Shown here piece by piece: positions 22,458 to 34,308 of a stretch of DNA of 64,000 nt. The translations under genes were made by a program, and so were the position numbers. Source of the DNA: Solanum dulcamara (taxonomy: Eukaryota > Streptophyta > Magnoliopsida > Solanales > Solanaceae); the NCBI RefSeq assembly GCF_947179165.1, contig NC_077238.1, forward strand, positions 37,189,793-37,253,792, read 5' to 3'. Under the pieces are notes generated by a model. The model searched no databases and had not been told where the DNA came from. It worked only from the letters and a program-made list of their open reading frames with translations. Numbering within the stretch: the stretch's first letter is position 1; every line of letters begins with the position of its first letter.

Positions 22458-24585
22458 TGGATGTAGAGCTAGGAGTTTTCAATTTTGTGTTGGTGATGAA
22501 TATGTCAAATTTAAGGTGGATACGTCTACAAAGACTCTGGAATGTAGAGTGGTATCAGTAAATAAATCTATGGATGAGCAAGTTGAAGATCCATAAGAGG
22601 AGGAAATGCCACCCGACATCAGGTGATGGTGAGGTAATTGTGTTGTGCCGCAATGTTAAATCAATCACTTCCTGAGAGGCAACCCAAGTTATTTTTATTT
22701 CTTTTTACTTCACTTATTGTTATTTTTGTTGTATTTTAGGAGTGTGGAAGGAATGCTATGTATGAAAGTTGGAAATTCAGCACTTTCACTATCGACATCA
22801 AACAGGCATAACGCTAGCCAGACATTGCCTTCCTCCAATCAACCATTGGTTTCCCCAGGATCAATGAAAAGATACTTGGGAATCTGCACTTGATCGGTGA
22901 AATGTCAGATAAAAATTGTGTAGTGCCAGTTGAAGCGTAGGTGCAAGTCAGTGCACTGGTATATACATGGTAGTTTTCAGTATTTCGATCATCATTTCGC
23001 TTATTGCATCTAGATCTCTCCATTCTCACCCAAGCGGGTAAGTAAGAGATAATATTTAATTTTGACTCTAGAACAACTACAAGACTGAATTTGGCCAACT
23101 CCTTTTCCAAAATCCATAAATCCAAAACACTTCATCTTCATCCTCACTTTTTTTCAAATTTCTGTAAGATCTCTAAAACCTCCCATTCACCACTAAATCT
23201 CCCCACTTTCTTCTACTAAACAACAACCTCTTTACTCTCTTTAGTACAACCATTCACCCACAAATTAGGAAACACATTGTGAGAAAGTTCTGGAGTTCAA
23301 GATTAAGGAACACTTCCATTGAAGCTATTACTTTTTTATCTTCTACAACTCCAAATTCGATCTGTTACTCTACTTTTATGATTTTGAGCTTGATATTGTG
23401 CATATGGTAAAAATTTCATGCAGGATTATTAAATACTTAGAAACTCACTTTCTAGAACTTGAAAATCATGTGTTTGGAAAGGGTTTTATATGCTTGGAAT
23501 TTCTAGATCTGACGTCATTTTATCTAGGTTACCTGCTAAGCATGAGAAGTTTGCTTTATCTAGGTTGAAATATTGAGTTTTGGGTGAATTCTAAGTAACC
23601 GAGATTGTTTACTTAGTGCAAAAAATTGATCTATGATGGAATGAGTGATGTCATTCCTAAGGAAAAAATTGTCATTATGTGAATCTTTAATTTTTGGGCA
23701 AAATTTTGTAACAGAGTAGCCAAGCCATGTAGTTTTGGATTGATTTGAGTGCTTTTTACCTATTGGTGAGATTGAAATTGCGAATGAGTGTTCTTGAATT
23801 TTGCTTACAAATGCCTACATTGCTTGCTTGTGTACTTCTTAATTCTCGATGATGGATAGGTTAAGGCCTTTCTTCAGGGAAATCATAGAAATGTGAAAAT
23901 TATTGCCTTGCTAATCCTTTAAGGAAGTCTTAATACCCACTCAAGTTGATTTTTGAAAGACTTGAACTGAAATGAGCTTTTTTTGGTCAAAATAGGTGAC
24001 TGTGAAGCACATGCCCTTCATAATGGTTGCCCCACATCTCGTAGATTCAACACCGTTCTAACAAAGGAATTCATGTTCCTAATTTTTTACTGGCATTTCA
24101 CTTGCGAAGCACAGGTCTTCATTGGTGAAATGCCAATGTAATGTCGATTCACCTAAAAAAATATTACTAGTTTTTTGATTTAAAGGTACACTTGAATCGG
24201 AGGTTTATAATTTTGCATATGTGAAATAGCAATGAACACCATCCTGAACTTTCGCTATTCTAATTGAATGTATTTCCTGCTATTAGTCTTTTCTTTTTTA
24301 ATTTATTTCCCTTTTATTTTTCTTTTCTTATGCCCCCAACTTGAAATTTAGCGTGGTTTTAGCTATGAATTGTCTTACTGTGCGAATAGATTCACTGAGT
24401 GAGAAGCTTGCTCTCCAATACACTCACCACCAGATCTATTGCGATTTAGATTACCAGGGATGGAACAACACTACAGGCACATTTGGAGAAGAAAATAAAT
24501 TATAAAAGGAGCAATCTTAGATGTGAGATCATTCAAAAAGGACTTTCCCAACATATTGATCCCAAGTTAAAGTCACATTTGGAAT
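22458..24585 (+). other. Athila-like element: pol deletion junction and long non-coding region
   Basis: The protease tail fades by about 22600. Near 22640-22700 the sequence already reads GTTGTGCCGCAATGTTAAATC and GAGGCAACCCAAGTT, words that in Athila elements follow the integrase. Reverse transcriptase, RNase H and integrase are therefore absent. The rest to 24585 is AT-rich and non-coding, with scattered small ORFs lacking recognisable domains. Confidence 0.6.
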
Positions 24586-25317
24586 AATGCTCTTAACCCC
24601 ACAGATCAATAACTTTTTGAAATAGTTTGGAGATTTTATGCTTCATATAGAGCAAGGCTAGATCACCTAGAACTACATCATGAACAAACTACTCCCACCA
24701 AATTTACATCCGTATTGGTTAGGGAAAAGGAAGTTGAGGTCACAAATGAAGCATTCCTTCACTATTGGTGGCCAAATGTTCCTATCTCCGAGGCTGAACC
24801 TACCCCCTTCACACCAGGTGAGGGACCTACATGCGTACTAGAAAAAATCATCACAATAGGCTTCCCAGTATGGGCCCAAATTAAAGGCCAAATTCATCGC
24901 CAAGACCTCCTTCTTGATGCCCAAGTGTGGTTTGACCTTGTTAGAAAGAACCTGATTCACTTAAAAAATAATTTTCATGTTACATGTGAGGTGGCTATCA
25001 TAGTGGCCTAAATTATAGTGGGACTGCAAATTAGTGTGCATGAAATCACGTCTGACCAAGTCAGACGGTCCTCCCAAAGAGACGATGGCACACTACCCTA
25101 TCCAACAACGACTGCATGTCTTTGTTATGAAGCTAGATGGTTGTTCATAAAGGGCATAGATGAATTCATTCAATCTAGACCCACAATTACCGTGGATGAT
25201 AATCGAGAACTTCATATGCATGAAAATGATAAAGACGCAGTGAAAATGTTGATTGCCAAAGTGAATGGGTTTAGCACACAAGTGAAGTCTCTAGAAGCTA
25301 CATTGATAAAAAAATGA
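24586..25317 (+). pseudogene. Athila-like third ORF ('plant transposon protein' type) remnant
   Basis: One frame reads FEIVWRFYASYRA, VREKEVEV, then GQIHRQDLLLDAQVWFDLVRKNLI and ATLIKK in part, with one in-frame stop at 25009-25011. The order (F-Y-A at the start, then I-HRQD, V-WFDLV-KNLI, later Y-E-R lines) resembles the conserved plant retroelement ORF often named putative plant transposon protein. In Athila elements it sits after pol, where env-like genes lie. I know no established biochemical function. The assignment to the family is from recall. Confidence 0.55.
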
Positions 25318-27440
25318 ATGTTGTAATTGCAAAGGACAAACACTCAAAAACCACCTTCTGAGAACTCAAATGTTGGAGAGATGCCACAATGAAGCGGCGT
25401 GTCTCTAAATCTTTGGAAAGCAATGTAGTCCCAAGCGGGCAAAAAAGGGGGTACGATCAATCTCCCTCACCCCTCTTGATTTTTACAAGTTATACAATTA
25501 AGGACAATGCAAATTTATGTTTAGGGGAGAGTTTTACTAGTTTTGTGTGTTGATGAATTTTTAGTAACTTATAATTTTATTTTACGTTAATTCTCACTGG
25601 TGCATTTAGAAGCAAGATTGGTTCTATATTCTCCTATTGTATTATTACTCGTGCTTGATTCACACTTAATGCCTTTCTATCGGCGTTGTTGTCACAATGA
25701 ATTTATTGCGTATGATGCAAAATCATCTTGGTAAATAGTACTGAGTCAAATAAACTTCAAGGGTTTTTCTTATACCACAGTTCTTTTCCAAGGAGAAAAA
25801 TATTTTATTTTTATTCTTTTGTCTTCTTATATCGAACCAGGTTGGTGTTTTTCAATGATAGGTTGTGAGATGACTTTCATATAGAAAATATTAAGTTTTA
25901 ATGTTTAATTGAACCTTTTGTCGCACCTCTTACATGAGGGACCACCAAAGATATTTGTGATTGGCAAAGGTAAATTTTTTCAAATGCTTTTTTTGGGGAA
26001 AAAAGTGAATTGAAAGGCTTTTCATCATTCGTACATTTTTGGTTTGGCTTTATGATTTACAAGAAGAGATATCCTCGTTGTAGTTTATCAAAAATTATGT
26101 GATTCAATTAATTTTGAGATTAACTTGTGAATTTGGTAGATTGAAATTTCTTGTGCAAAAAAGATATGATTCATTTTTGTATATACGTGTTGTCTAGAAC
26201 TTGCCCCAAATTGTACTTCAAGTCAAAATTCTAGATTTGGCATGGCTTGAAAGATGAACCAAAGCCCTTTTTAAATAAGTCACACTATCCTAAATTTTCC
26301 TTCCAAATGATATAATCTTAATCCCCTGTTTTGTGCAGAAAAATTATTGATTTGAATTTTTTTTTGAAATCTGCCCCTTCTGAGCTTAAAATAAATTTTT
26401 TGACAACCTTGTCACATTTTTGAATCAATGTAACTCTTTGTATTGATACTCTCATGCCTCCTCATGTGCCAAAGATTGTCAAATAGGCTAAGAGCTTAAG
26501 GTTGAGGGAAAACGGATAAAAGATGAATGATGAAAATGTAGGCAAAGCCTAAGTTTGGGAATGATGCAATAAAAGAAAAACAAAAAATTGTGAGCTAAAG
26601 AAATATAGAGCACCATGAGCTTCATAATAGATTGCTGAAAAAAAAGGATATAATATAAGAAATAAGCAAAATCCAAATGGGTGTCAGCTCAATGTATGCA
26701 CATACCTCAAGTGGAAAGAGAAAAAGGGAAGTTGAAATCAATGATCATCACGAATAAAATAAGACAATGACAAAGCCTAAAATATGAGCGGATGCTCAAA
26801 ATGAGGAATGAAGGCATTAAGGAGGCATTCTAGTCACTCGATTAAATGATACCTCACCTTTTTCCTATGCCCAAGTCAATCCTACAAGTTGTTGGAGATT
26901 TTAAGCCTTTTCAGTCTACATTAATGTTAATATACATACACGAAAAATTTATGGGTCAATGTGTATATACTTGGATTCATTTGTGAGTGTGAGCATTTTT
27001 CTTTCATAATTTATAATTCCTGGAAATCAGATGCATAATTGTCTGTGGATTCTCTCTTGTCTGAGTGGCGTTGCATCTTTCATATGAATAGTGATCACTT
27101 GATTTCAATTGAGTTTCATGAATATAATAAGCTCGCGTGAATATTTAGGCAAACTAAGAAGGTTGATGCCATTGAGTTGAGATTCTTTGAATATTGTGCT
27201 TAAAGAAGAGATTGTCCCAAGATGATGTCTTAAAAGAGTTTTGTTTAATATTTGTCTAACAAATAGATGTGGAACCAATAGTAAGTGGTGCATATCTTTG
27301 AGACATGTTGTTTGAGTCTTTTAGTTTTATTTGTTTGTTTTGAGTCAAGTATGTGATTGTGCAAATCTTATCTTTGGTGCAGCTTAGCTTGAATCTTATG
27401 GTTATTAAGTATTTTGCTTGGGGATAAGCAATATTTCAAG
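25318..27440 (+). other. Athila-like 3' untranslated region
   Basis: AT-rich and without recognisable coding sequence. Near the end it has GCTTGGGGATAAGCAA, an inverted pair, followed by TTTCAAGTTTGGGGG. This layout is typical just upstream of Athila 3' LTRs. Confidence 0.6.
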
Positions 27441-27450
27441 TTTGGGGGTT
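27441..27450 (+). promoter_or_regulatory. Polypurine-type tract of the Athila-like element
   Basis: TTTGGGGGTT directly precedes the 3' LTR start TGATGATTTGG at 27451, the expected place for plus-strand priming. Confidence 0.65.
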
Positions 27451-27584
27451 TGATGATTTGGTATTTTACCAAATTATTAGACTCAAATTCTTGAATTGTT
27501 GCCATGCTTTAATGTAAATTTAAGAGGTTTTAGGCCCTAGTTCTCTTATTTGTAGGCATTCCTTAGAAAAAACAAGTTCAAAGG
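27451..27584 (+). mobile_element. Athila-like 3' LTR, segment 1
   Basis: TGATGATTTGGTATTTTACC and the next 110 bp match 4485-4610. The segment ends with the target pentamer AAAGG (27580-27584), where Gyp-C is inserted. Confidence 0.85.
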
Positions 27585-27694
27585 TGTAATACCCCAGATG
27601 TTGAAAAGTCTAAACAAGGGAAAAGTTGCAGAAAATAGTACTTGGTGCTAGTTCCCACAAGACGACCTACGGGTCGTAGGAAGTTCTATGGACA
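27585..27694 (+). mobile_element. Gyp-C 5' LTR, segment 1
   Basis: TGTAATACCCCAGATG matches TGTAATACCCAAAAATT at the Gyp-C 3' LTR (51998). It contains CTACGGGTCGTAGG, one of the palindromic boxes of this family. It is interrupted by solo LTR D. Confidence 0.8.
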
Positions 27695-29057
27695 TGTAAT
27701 GACCCTTAAGGTCATTTTTGAAAGTTTTTATAAAATAACCAATTTACCCCTCTGATAGTTTCCCCAAGTCATTCTTGATCAGTGTTGGGTGTTAGTTTTG
27801 GAAATCTTTTTGAAAAGTTGAGTTTTCAAAAGTTTTGAGATTTTTAAAGGCTTAAAGTGTTCAAAAGTGGTTTTTGGTACCAACCGGAGCTACGAGTCTC
27901 ATAATACAATTTCATCAATTTCATCAGCTCTGAATATAGAATTTGGTCTAGGAGAGTTGACAAAATTAGATATAGAGTTGTAACGTAGAATTTAGGTTCT
28001 AAGTTGGAAATTCTTAAAATTTTGATCATAGAGTTGACTTTGGCCAACATTCGGAGTTTCAATGATCTAAATGAAATTTCAAGGAATCCATTGAATTCGA
28101 GGAATGATTTTAGGCCTAGAGGTGGATTGATTTGGCATTTTGAGGGCCTAATATTGGTTTCGTTGCGATTCATCGGGTTTCGAGTCAAGAAGACCTTGAA
28201 TTCGAATTCTGATGGTTTTATTTAGTCTAGAATGTCAAATTTAGTATGGTAGCATATAATTTTTGTGTGCATGGGATTTTGAACGAATACCGAGAGTTCA
28301 ACTCGTGATTTTTACTAGGTGTGTAGTTATTGATATCTAAACTCTGGTGTGCCTTTCTTCGCTTTTGCAGAGTTGATGACCGCATTTGCGAAGAATAGAA
28401 GAGCGAAGCCTCCATGTTCGCAAAAGGCTAGACCAGTGGCCTTCACATTCGTGGATGCCCTTCCATTTTTGTAAAGGTTTGGAGGTTTATCTTTCACGTT
28501 CACAGAGTAAATAAGTCCATGATCGTGGAGAAGGAATTGACCTGGCAGTGCAATTAATTCTCTATTTCGGGAAAAACTCCCATTTCCTCCAGTTTTACAC
28601 TTTGAAGAACAGTGAAGACGATTCTAAAGAGATATTTTTGAGGGATTTCATTTGGCAAGTTAATTTAACTCATATTCTTCATAACCCATCGATTAATTGT
28701 TGTTTCTAACACGAAATTGGGGATTTTTGAATTGGAGAATTAGGTTTTTTCAAGAACTTGAGATTTTTGAATAAATTGAATTTTTTGGAATGATTTTATC
28801 TCCGAATTTGAAATTGTTTTTTCCAAAGGATTCCTTATGTTGTAAAGAATATTTTCAATCAAAAATTTCTAGATTTACCATTTGTTTTCAAAATTGGGTT
28901 TCAACGTTAATTTCAGCTCGATTTTTAAAAGTTATTATTTGGGTGTCATTGAACTCATATTCTTATTGGAAATTGATATTTGATTTGATTTTGTCGATTC
29001 AGAGCATTGAAGTAAGGTCATGGCTTATGTTTTGGACTAGTTGTGATCAAATTCGAG

Positions 29058-29914
29058 GTAAGTGTATTTCAAAACCTTCATGAAGCTTGTAGAATTCTAT
29101 GCTTCTTGCTATGTGTGAGTTAGGGAGTAATGGAAATTTGGATTTGAGAATTACCTGTGCACTTGTAATGGACGTAAGGATGAAAAATAGGGTAATAAAA
29201 GGAAATTGATGAATTATAATGTTATATGCGATTTGATTAATGATATTGACTTATTGGAGATAACGTGGCTTGACTATATTGATATGACTTGTGAGTTGTT
29301 ATGATTATCATTGTACTTTGCTATATGTGTGAACCTGCCTATGTTTTACTTGTTCTATAGCATGGCTAAAATGAAACACTTGTGGTAACAATGAGAAATG
29401 TGGGATGAGCCACACGTTCTGTGGCATAGTTTTATGAGAAATAGGGGTTAAGCCACATACTCTGTGGTAGATAATATATGAGGGGTTGAGACACACGCTC
29501 CATAGCAGGTTACATGGATAAATATATCCCCTATGGGTTCAGAACTAAGGTTCAACGGATGTGTACCGGCATGACAAATATGCATCATATTATTTGTCAT
29601 AACATTGCTTTGTATTGTATTGTATTGCACTTCATTGGTTGTCTGTGGCTTTGTGTTTACCTTTGTGATATCACTGTGAATGATATATCCTGAAACTTGA
29701 TTGGGTTATTTGAAAATTGAGAACTGTTATAACCTATGTGCTACTTATAATATAAATTACTAGAGTGGGTTGATTTGCGTGTAGGTTATAGTTATGGAGG
29801 TTCAGTTGGTGTGGTAGGAGTATTTAAGTTCTATATAGCTTTTCTTATGTTTAGTTGTGTGCTTTTTAGGTACCGTGTTATTGATACACATTCTTTTCTT
29901 CTACACTTGTGTAG
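29058..29914 (+). other. Candidate intron inside solo LTR D
   Basis: The donor GAG/GTAAGT matches the plant consensus. The acceptor follows the pyrimidine-rich TTCTTTTCTTCTACACTTG. The acceptor lies about 444 nt before the LTR end, at a position equivalent to the other families. Confidence 0.4.
29402..29512 (+). repeat. Three degenerate tandem boxes in LTR D
   Basis: GATGAGCCACACGTTCTGTGG, GTTAAGCCACATACTCTGTGG and GTTGAGACACACGCTCCATAG recur at intervals of roughly 40 bp. The first two can fold as short CCACA/TGTGG hairpins. Confidence 0.8.
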
Positions 29915-29916
29915 GT

Positions 29917-30084
29917 TGTGAGACCAGATCTATGTGACATCTCCTTCTTTTTATCCATCTTTGTGGCTACTAGCTAGATTGCTTTAGGTAGTTGTTACAT
30001 TGTGAGACCAGATCTGTGTGACATCTTCTTCTTTTTATCCATCTTTGTGGCTACTAGCTAGATTGCTTTAGGTAGCTGTTACAT
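29917..30084 (+). repeat. Two tandem 84-bp units in LTR D
   Basis: Units start TGTGAGACCAGATCT at 29917 and 30001. They differ at only a few positions. The repeat begins right after the putative splice acceptor. Confidence 0.95.
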
Positions 30085-30358
30085 CAGTTTGGTGGAACAC
30101 TCTACTGTTATTATATGTTTTAGTCCTATTTTGAGATAAATGCCTGAGACTCATATTTCTTTCCGCATTTCATGTATTATTCAAAGACTTGTACATGTGA
30201 TAACTAGTCTTGGGGGAGTTTTGAGATTATTTACCTATTTTATTAAGTTAAATCTCGCTTTAATTCATTTTCTTTTTCATTTACTTTTCATTGGGTTTTA
30301 AGCTGACTTGTCTCGGTGGGTTGAGATGAGTGCCATCACACCCAGATTCGGACCATCA

Positions 30359-32078
30359 TAAAATCATAGTAAGGTCTCATAGGAAGAGTACTGGAGCTTG
30401 AAAATTTCCTAAGTGTTGAGTGAGAAGTACGAGTGACTTCTATGGGTCGTATTAGGTCCTACGGTCTGTGGATAGGAGTCGTAGAAAAGGCCCCAAGGAT
30501 TAGAAAATTGGATAAGTATCAACTACTTGACGAGAAGTCCTACGTACCATAGGAAGTTCTACACGTCATAGGATGACGCGAAGAGTGAGGTTTAGTAGGC
30601 TTGGTTTTTGAGAATATTTGAAGTTGGTAGGAAGAAATCTTTTGATAGCCTGTAAAGATGTCTACGGCCCATAGAGCAGTGTCGTAAAGTCAAGATGCAA
30701 TTTCCAGTAGCTACCTTTTTGGTACATGTATTCTACGGATGAGTCCTATGACTCGTAGAACAACCTACACCGGTAGGACAAGGGTCGTAGGAGTTGGGTG
30801 AATTTCCAGTGATCTCAGTTATTGGACATAGGTTTTATGAACACTTTAGAAAGATCATCTAAGGACCTATGACCCATAGGACCTAGTTGTAGGTCACCTC
30901 TGATAGATTTTATTTAGATTTTCGATTATTCCACCCACTTAACTCCTAAAATATGTTGTTTTGATTATTTTGGACGTCCTATAGCTATCCAAACCCTTCA
31001 AACCTTCCCCATTCCCTCCTAATTTCCTAAAATCTTCTAAGGTAAGGTTCTCTCTCAAGGTTTCTTCTCCAAGGCAAGGCTAGGTTTTCAAGGTCAAGTT
31101 CAAGTCTCCACTGTTAAATATTGTATTAGGTCTTTGATTATTAAGGTATGTGGGAATTCATCAATTGATTTCTTTCATCCATTAGGTCCCAAAAGATCTT
31201 AGCTCTCCAAATCAATTTCACCCAATTCAATGAGGGTTTTATGTCTAATCTCATGGGTCCATTTTATTTTGATTCGATTGATGTTATTCTATCTAATTAT
31301 GCATGAATTTACTAAAATACATGATTTCCATATGATTTCTTATGGACCCATGCATTATGTCTAAGATTTCCACTTATGAACTATGAATTATGATCATGAA
31401 ACTGATGAAGGATTTGTGCTTGTGTTATGAAAATGATGAAGTATGTTTCAAGGATGTTTTCAAGTATGTATCAACGAATTTTGAAATTCTTTCTCATAAT
31501 ATGAATGAAATCATGATTAGATGCTTAGAAAGATAAGTGTCTATATGAATAATATTATGAATCATGATTTGAAAGGAACTACTCTTATATGATTTTATGA
31601 TGTGCATTGGTATATGAATATTGCCTTTCCTAATGTTATGTTTATAATTTATTTTATCTATTCCATTGAGATTTGACTTAGCGCCAAGAGGGCTTGAGGT
31701 GAAGGCTTGGAAAGGGAGTTTCTAGTAGCAACTTCTAGTCCCAAACTACGTGCCCCTTAGGTTTTTTAAATGATCTAACTAGTGGATCCATAAATAGATC
31801 ATGATAATATGATACAGAGTCTACCTTGGAGAGTAGCCTCTCTATTTTTGATGAAGGAGTTACATCGGACTCCATGTTATATCTTACATGGTTTTATTAT
31901 CGGTTATAGTCCATATCTTACAAAATGACTATGTTTTCTTACAAGCTTTTCATGATATCTCTTATGATGCATTGAACTTATCTCATGATTTTTTGATTTT
32001 ACTTCAGGCTTTTCAAGGATTTTGGTCAAGCATTTTATGTTTATGCCTATCATGATATCATATTTTACGTTATACATA
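30359..32078 (+). mobile_element. Gyp-C 5' LTR, segment 2
   Basis: The segment matches the Gyp-C 3' LTR (52090-53695), including GGTCCTACGGTCTGTGG, the leader CCTTCAAACCTTCCCCATTCC and donor-like AAG/GTATGTGGG at 31146. It ends with ACATA (32074-32078), the target duplication of Gyp-B. Confidence 0.82.
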
Positions 32079-32584
32079 TGTAAGACCCCAAAAGTTGGAA
32101 AGTTAGAACCAAGGAGTAAGATCCCAAATCTTCGAACCTACCCATATTTACGAGTCACTCTACGGCTCGTAAAGGTGAGTCATAGAGTGATCCCTCTAGA
32201 AAAATAAGATGTTGCCCACAGGAGAGGCTCTATGACTTGTCGGGATGATTTATCGAAGTTGTTACGGGTCGTAAGAATTACTCATGATAAAACTTTAGAG
32301 ATGTTCTAATTATAGGTTTTTGGGACCTGCAGGACGAGCCTAAAGAACGATCCATAGACGCTTTGACAGGTCGTAAACAAGACCCATTCTCAAACTTTAG
32401 ATACTCAAATTTTTAGGCCTTTTTCTCAAACCTACAGGATGAGTCATTTAGACGAATTGTCATTCCTTCAACGACCCATAGATAGGTCTTATAAGGTCAA
32501 TTTTCAGATTTAAAGAAGGGTAATTGTGTCTTTTCCAAAGATTGATTCAATAAACCTAGCACTTTTATGGCCAAGTTCAAAGTC

Positions 32585-32592
32585 TATAAATA
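32585..32592 (+). promoter_or_regulatory. TATA-like box of the Gyp-B 5' LTR
   Basis: TATAAATA lies 147 nt before the donor-like site. The 3' LTR has the same box at 39537-39544, 157 nt before its donor. Confidence 0.6.
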
Positions 32593-32738
32593 TTCAATTC
32601 TTCAAATTCCCCTCCTATTCAATTCACTCTTCCAAATTTTCCAAGGCAAGAACTCTCAAGGTTTCTTCTTCATGCTCAAGGTAGGGTTTCCAAATTTCTA
32701 CAAGGTATCTTCTTCAATTCTTAGTAAATTCAAGCAAG

Positions 32739-33696
32739 GTATGTGGGGATTTATTCATGTGCCCTTCCACCCATGAAGTCCCAAATATTTCTCAAGTTTT
32801 CATCAAATTTTCAATTGATTATGAACCATAGTTTTGATGAATGGCATTTGGCAATTAAATTCCATTTTTAGATATTATCTTTGATCATTATATGCATGTT
32901 CTCATATGAATTGCATGATTTTAAGTTGAATTATGAATGCGCATATATGAAGATATTTTTAAGCTGTGATTATGAGCTCAAGATAATTTTATGATTTCAT
33001 CATGAGTTAAATAATCTTCAATGAAAGTTTTATGAGTTAAAAATGAGATTATGATGTTTAAAGATAAAGTTATTATGATGATCAAATTTAAGGTCAAAGA
33101 TATTATTATGGTGTGATAAGTTTAATTCTCACACAATCCAATTAAGAGATGGTGATAGGTATAATTCTCACCGAGTTTATAGATTCTCATGAATTACTAA
33201 GCTAATGATATATTCCTATATGTTTTAAAAATGGATTGATAGGCAGTTACTATCTTTCTCTATTGTGTTATGATCCTGTTTTTACGAGTTTCCATTGGGA
33301 TATTGACTAATCATCAAGAAGACTTCCAGGTGGGGTTTGGTCTAGTAACGTAGTTAGTTATCCAAGGGAATCCTAGTAGCAACCTATCATCCCAAACTAC
33401 GTAAGAGTCATCTAATTCAATGTAATCGCTCGCATGATTTTAGATGTCACTTAAAGGTCTTATCCCATACCAATTTAAGTTAAGTAATGAGTTGAAAGTT
33501 GAAGTTGTATGATATGCATTGACCATGAGTTTCATATGTTTTATAATGCTTTAAATCTTTACTCATGTTCATTATTATTGGCCATGCCTATTATGGAATA
33601 TTGATTATATTCTTTTACTTGTTCATGCATACCTTACATACTTAGTACATTCAAATGTACTAATGTATATTTTGCCTTCATTGTCTCATAATGTAG
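32739..33696 (+). other. Candidate intron inside the Gyp-B 5' LTR
   Basis: The donor is CAAG/GTATGTGGGG. TACTAAT at 33658-33664 is a branch-site candidate. The acceptor CTCATAATGTAG ends at 33696, 394 nt before the LTR end. The 3' LTR equivalents are 39701 and 40783, also 394 nt from its end. Confidence 0.45.
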
Positions 33697-34094
33697 GGAC
33701 AGACGACACTTACGACCATCCTATTTGTGGCTAGAGATTGCTCTAAATTCTCAAGGAGTTGGTGAGTCCTCATTCTATCAAGGACGTAACTTTTATTCTT
33801 GTTGTTATTACTTTGACCTTTATTCTATTGTTAGGGTGAGTTGGGAGCTTGTCCTAAGCCCCCATCAAAGACTAGACTAGAGGCATGATTAGATGACTTA
33901 TGGCATAGTACGGTTTGGACATCTATTGAGTTGATTTCTGTTAGTCACATTCCCTACTTGATGATTATTTTCGCTTATCTTTTCATATTCTTTACCTTAT
34001 GTATGCGATGTATGATAAGATGGCTTATGTTTGGGGTCCCTCGCATCTCGATCAGTATGTCGCGGCTTGACTCTAGTTTGGGTCATGACAAACT

Positions 34095-34106
34095 TGGTAT
34101 CAGAGC
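34095..34106 (+). promoter_or_regulatory. Gyp-B primer-binding site (initiator Met tRNA)
   Basis: TGGTATCAGAGC lies four bases after the LTR end. Confidence 0.92.
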
Positions 34107-34308
34107 ACATAGTTTAGAAGAGTCCTAGATATTCTAACATGCCATATTAAGTATAGTCTTATTCATTGATGTGAAGTATACCACATCCATGAATAAGAGG
34201 CTACGAAACTTCTTAGAAAAGGTCTCACTTCTTTCATGATCTATTTCATGCGGTAAAGTGGTCACTAAACCTTTCCCTTTGATGCTTGTTCTTTATGATT
34301 TTAAGAAT

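Larger units (their letters stand above)
27695..30358 (+). mobile_element. Solo LTR D (Ty3/gypsy)
   Basis: The repeat starts TGTAATGACCCTTAAGGTC and ends around GATTCGGACCATCA. No coding domain lies inside. It interrupts Gyp-C LTR sequence, which resumes by about 30365. The expected 5-bp target duplication was not found (GGACA before, TAAAA after), so the right edge is uncertain by some tens of bases. Inside are a donor-like CGAG/GTAAGT at 29058, an acceptor-like ACTTGTGTAG ending at 29914, and two tandem repeats. Confidence 0.7.
32079..34090 (+). mobile_element. Gyp-B 5' LTR
   Basis: This LTR of 2,012 bp starts TGTAAGACCCC and ends GGTCATGACA. ACATA at 32074-32078 recurs exactly at 41178-41182 after the 3' LTR. 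It contains a TATA-like box, putative splice sites and GGTCGTAA-type palindromic boxes. Confidence 0.92.

Noticed and set aside
22814..23125. Minus-strand ORF of 103 codons
   Set aside because: It lies in the non-coding part of the Athila-like element, has no recognisable domain and has no good start context. It is most likely chance.
24586..25317. Possible envelope-like gene of viral origin
   Set aside because: No signal peptide, transmembrane segment or envelope motif is visible. The words match the plant retroelement third ORF better.
10436..34106. Primer-binding sites mistaken for tRNA genes
   Set aside because: Only 12 bases complementary to a tRNA end are present. No cloverleaf, A box or B box was found.
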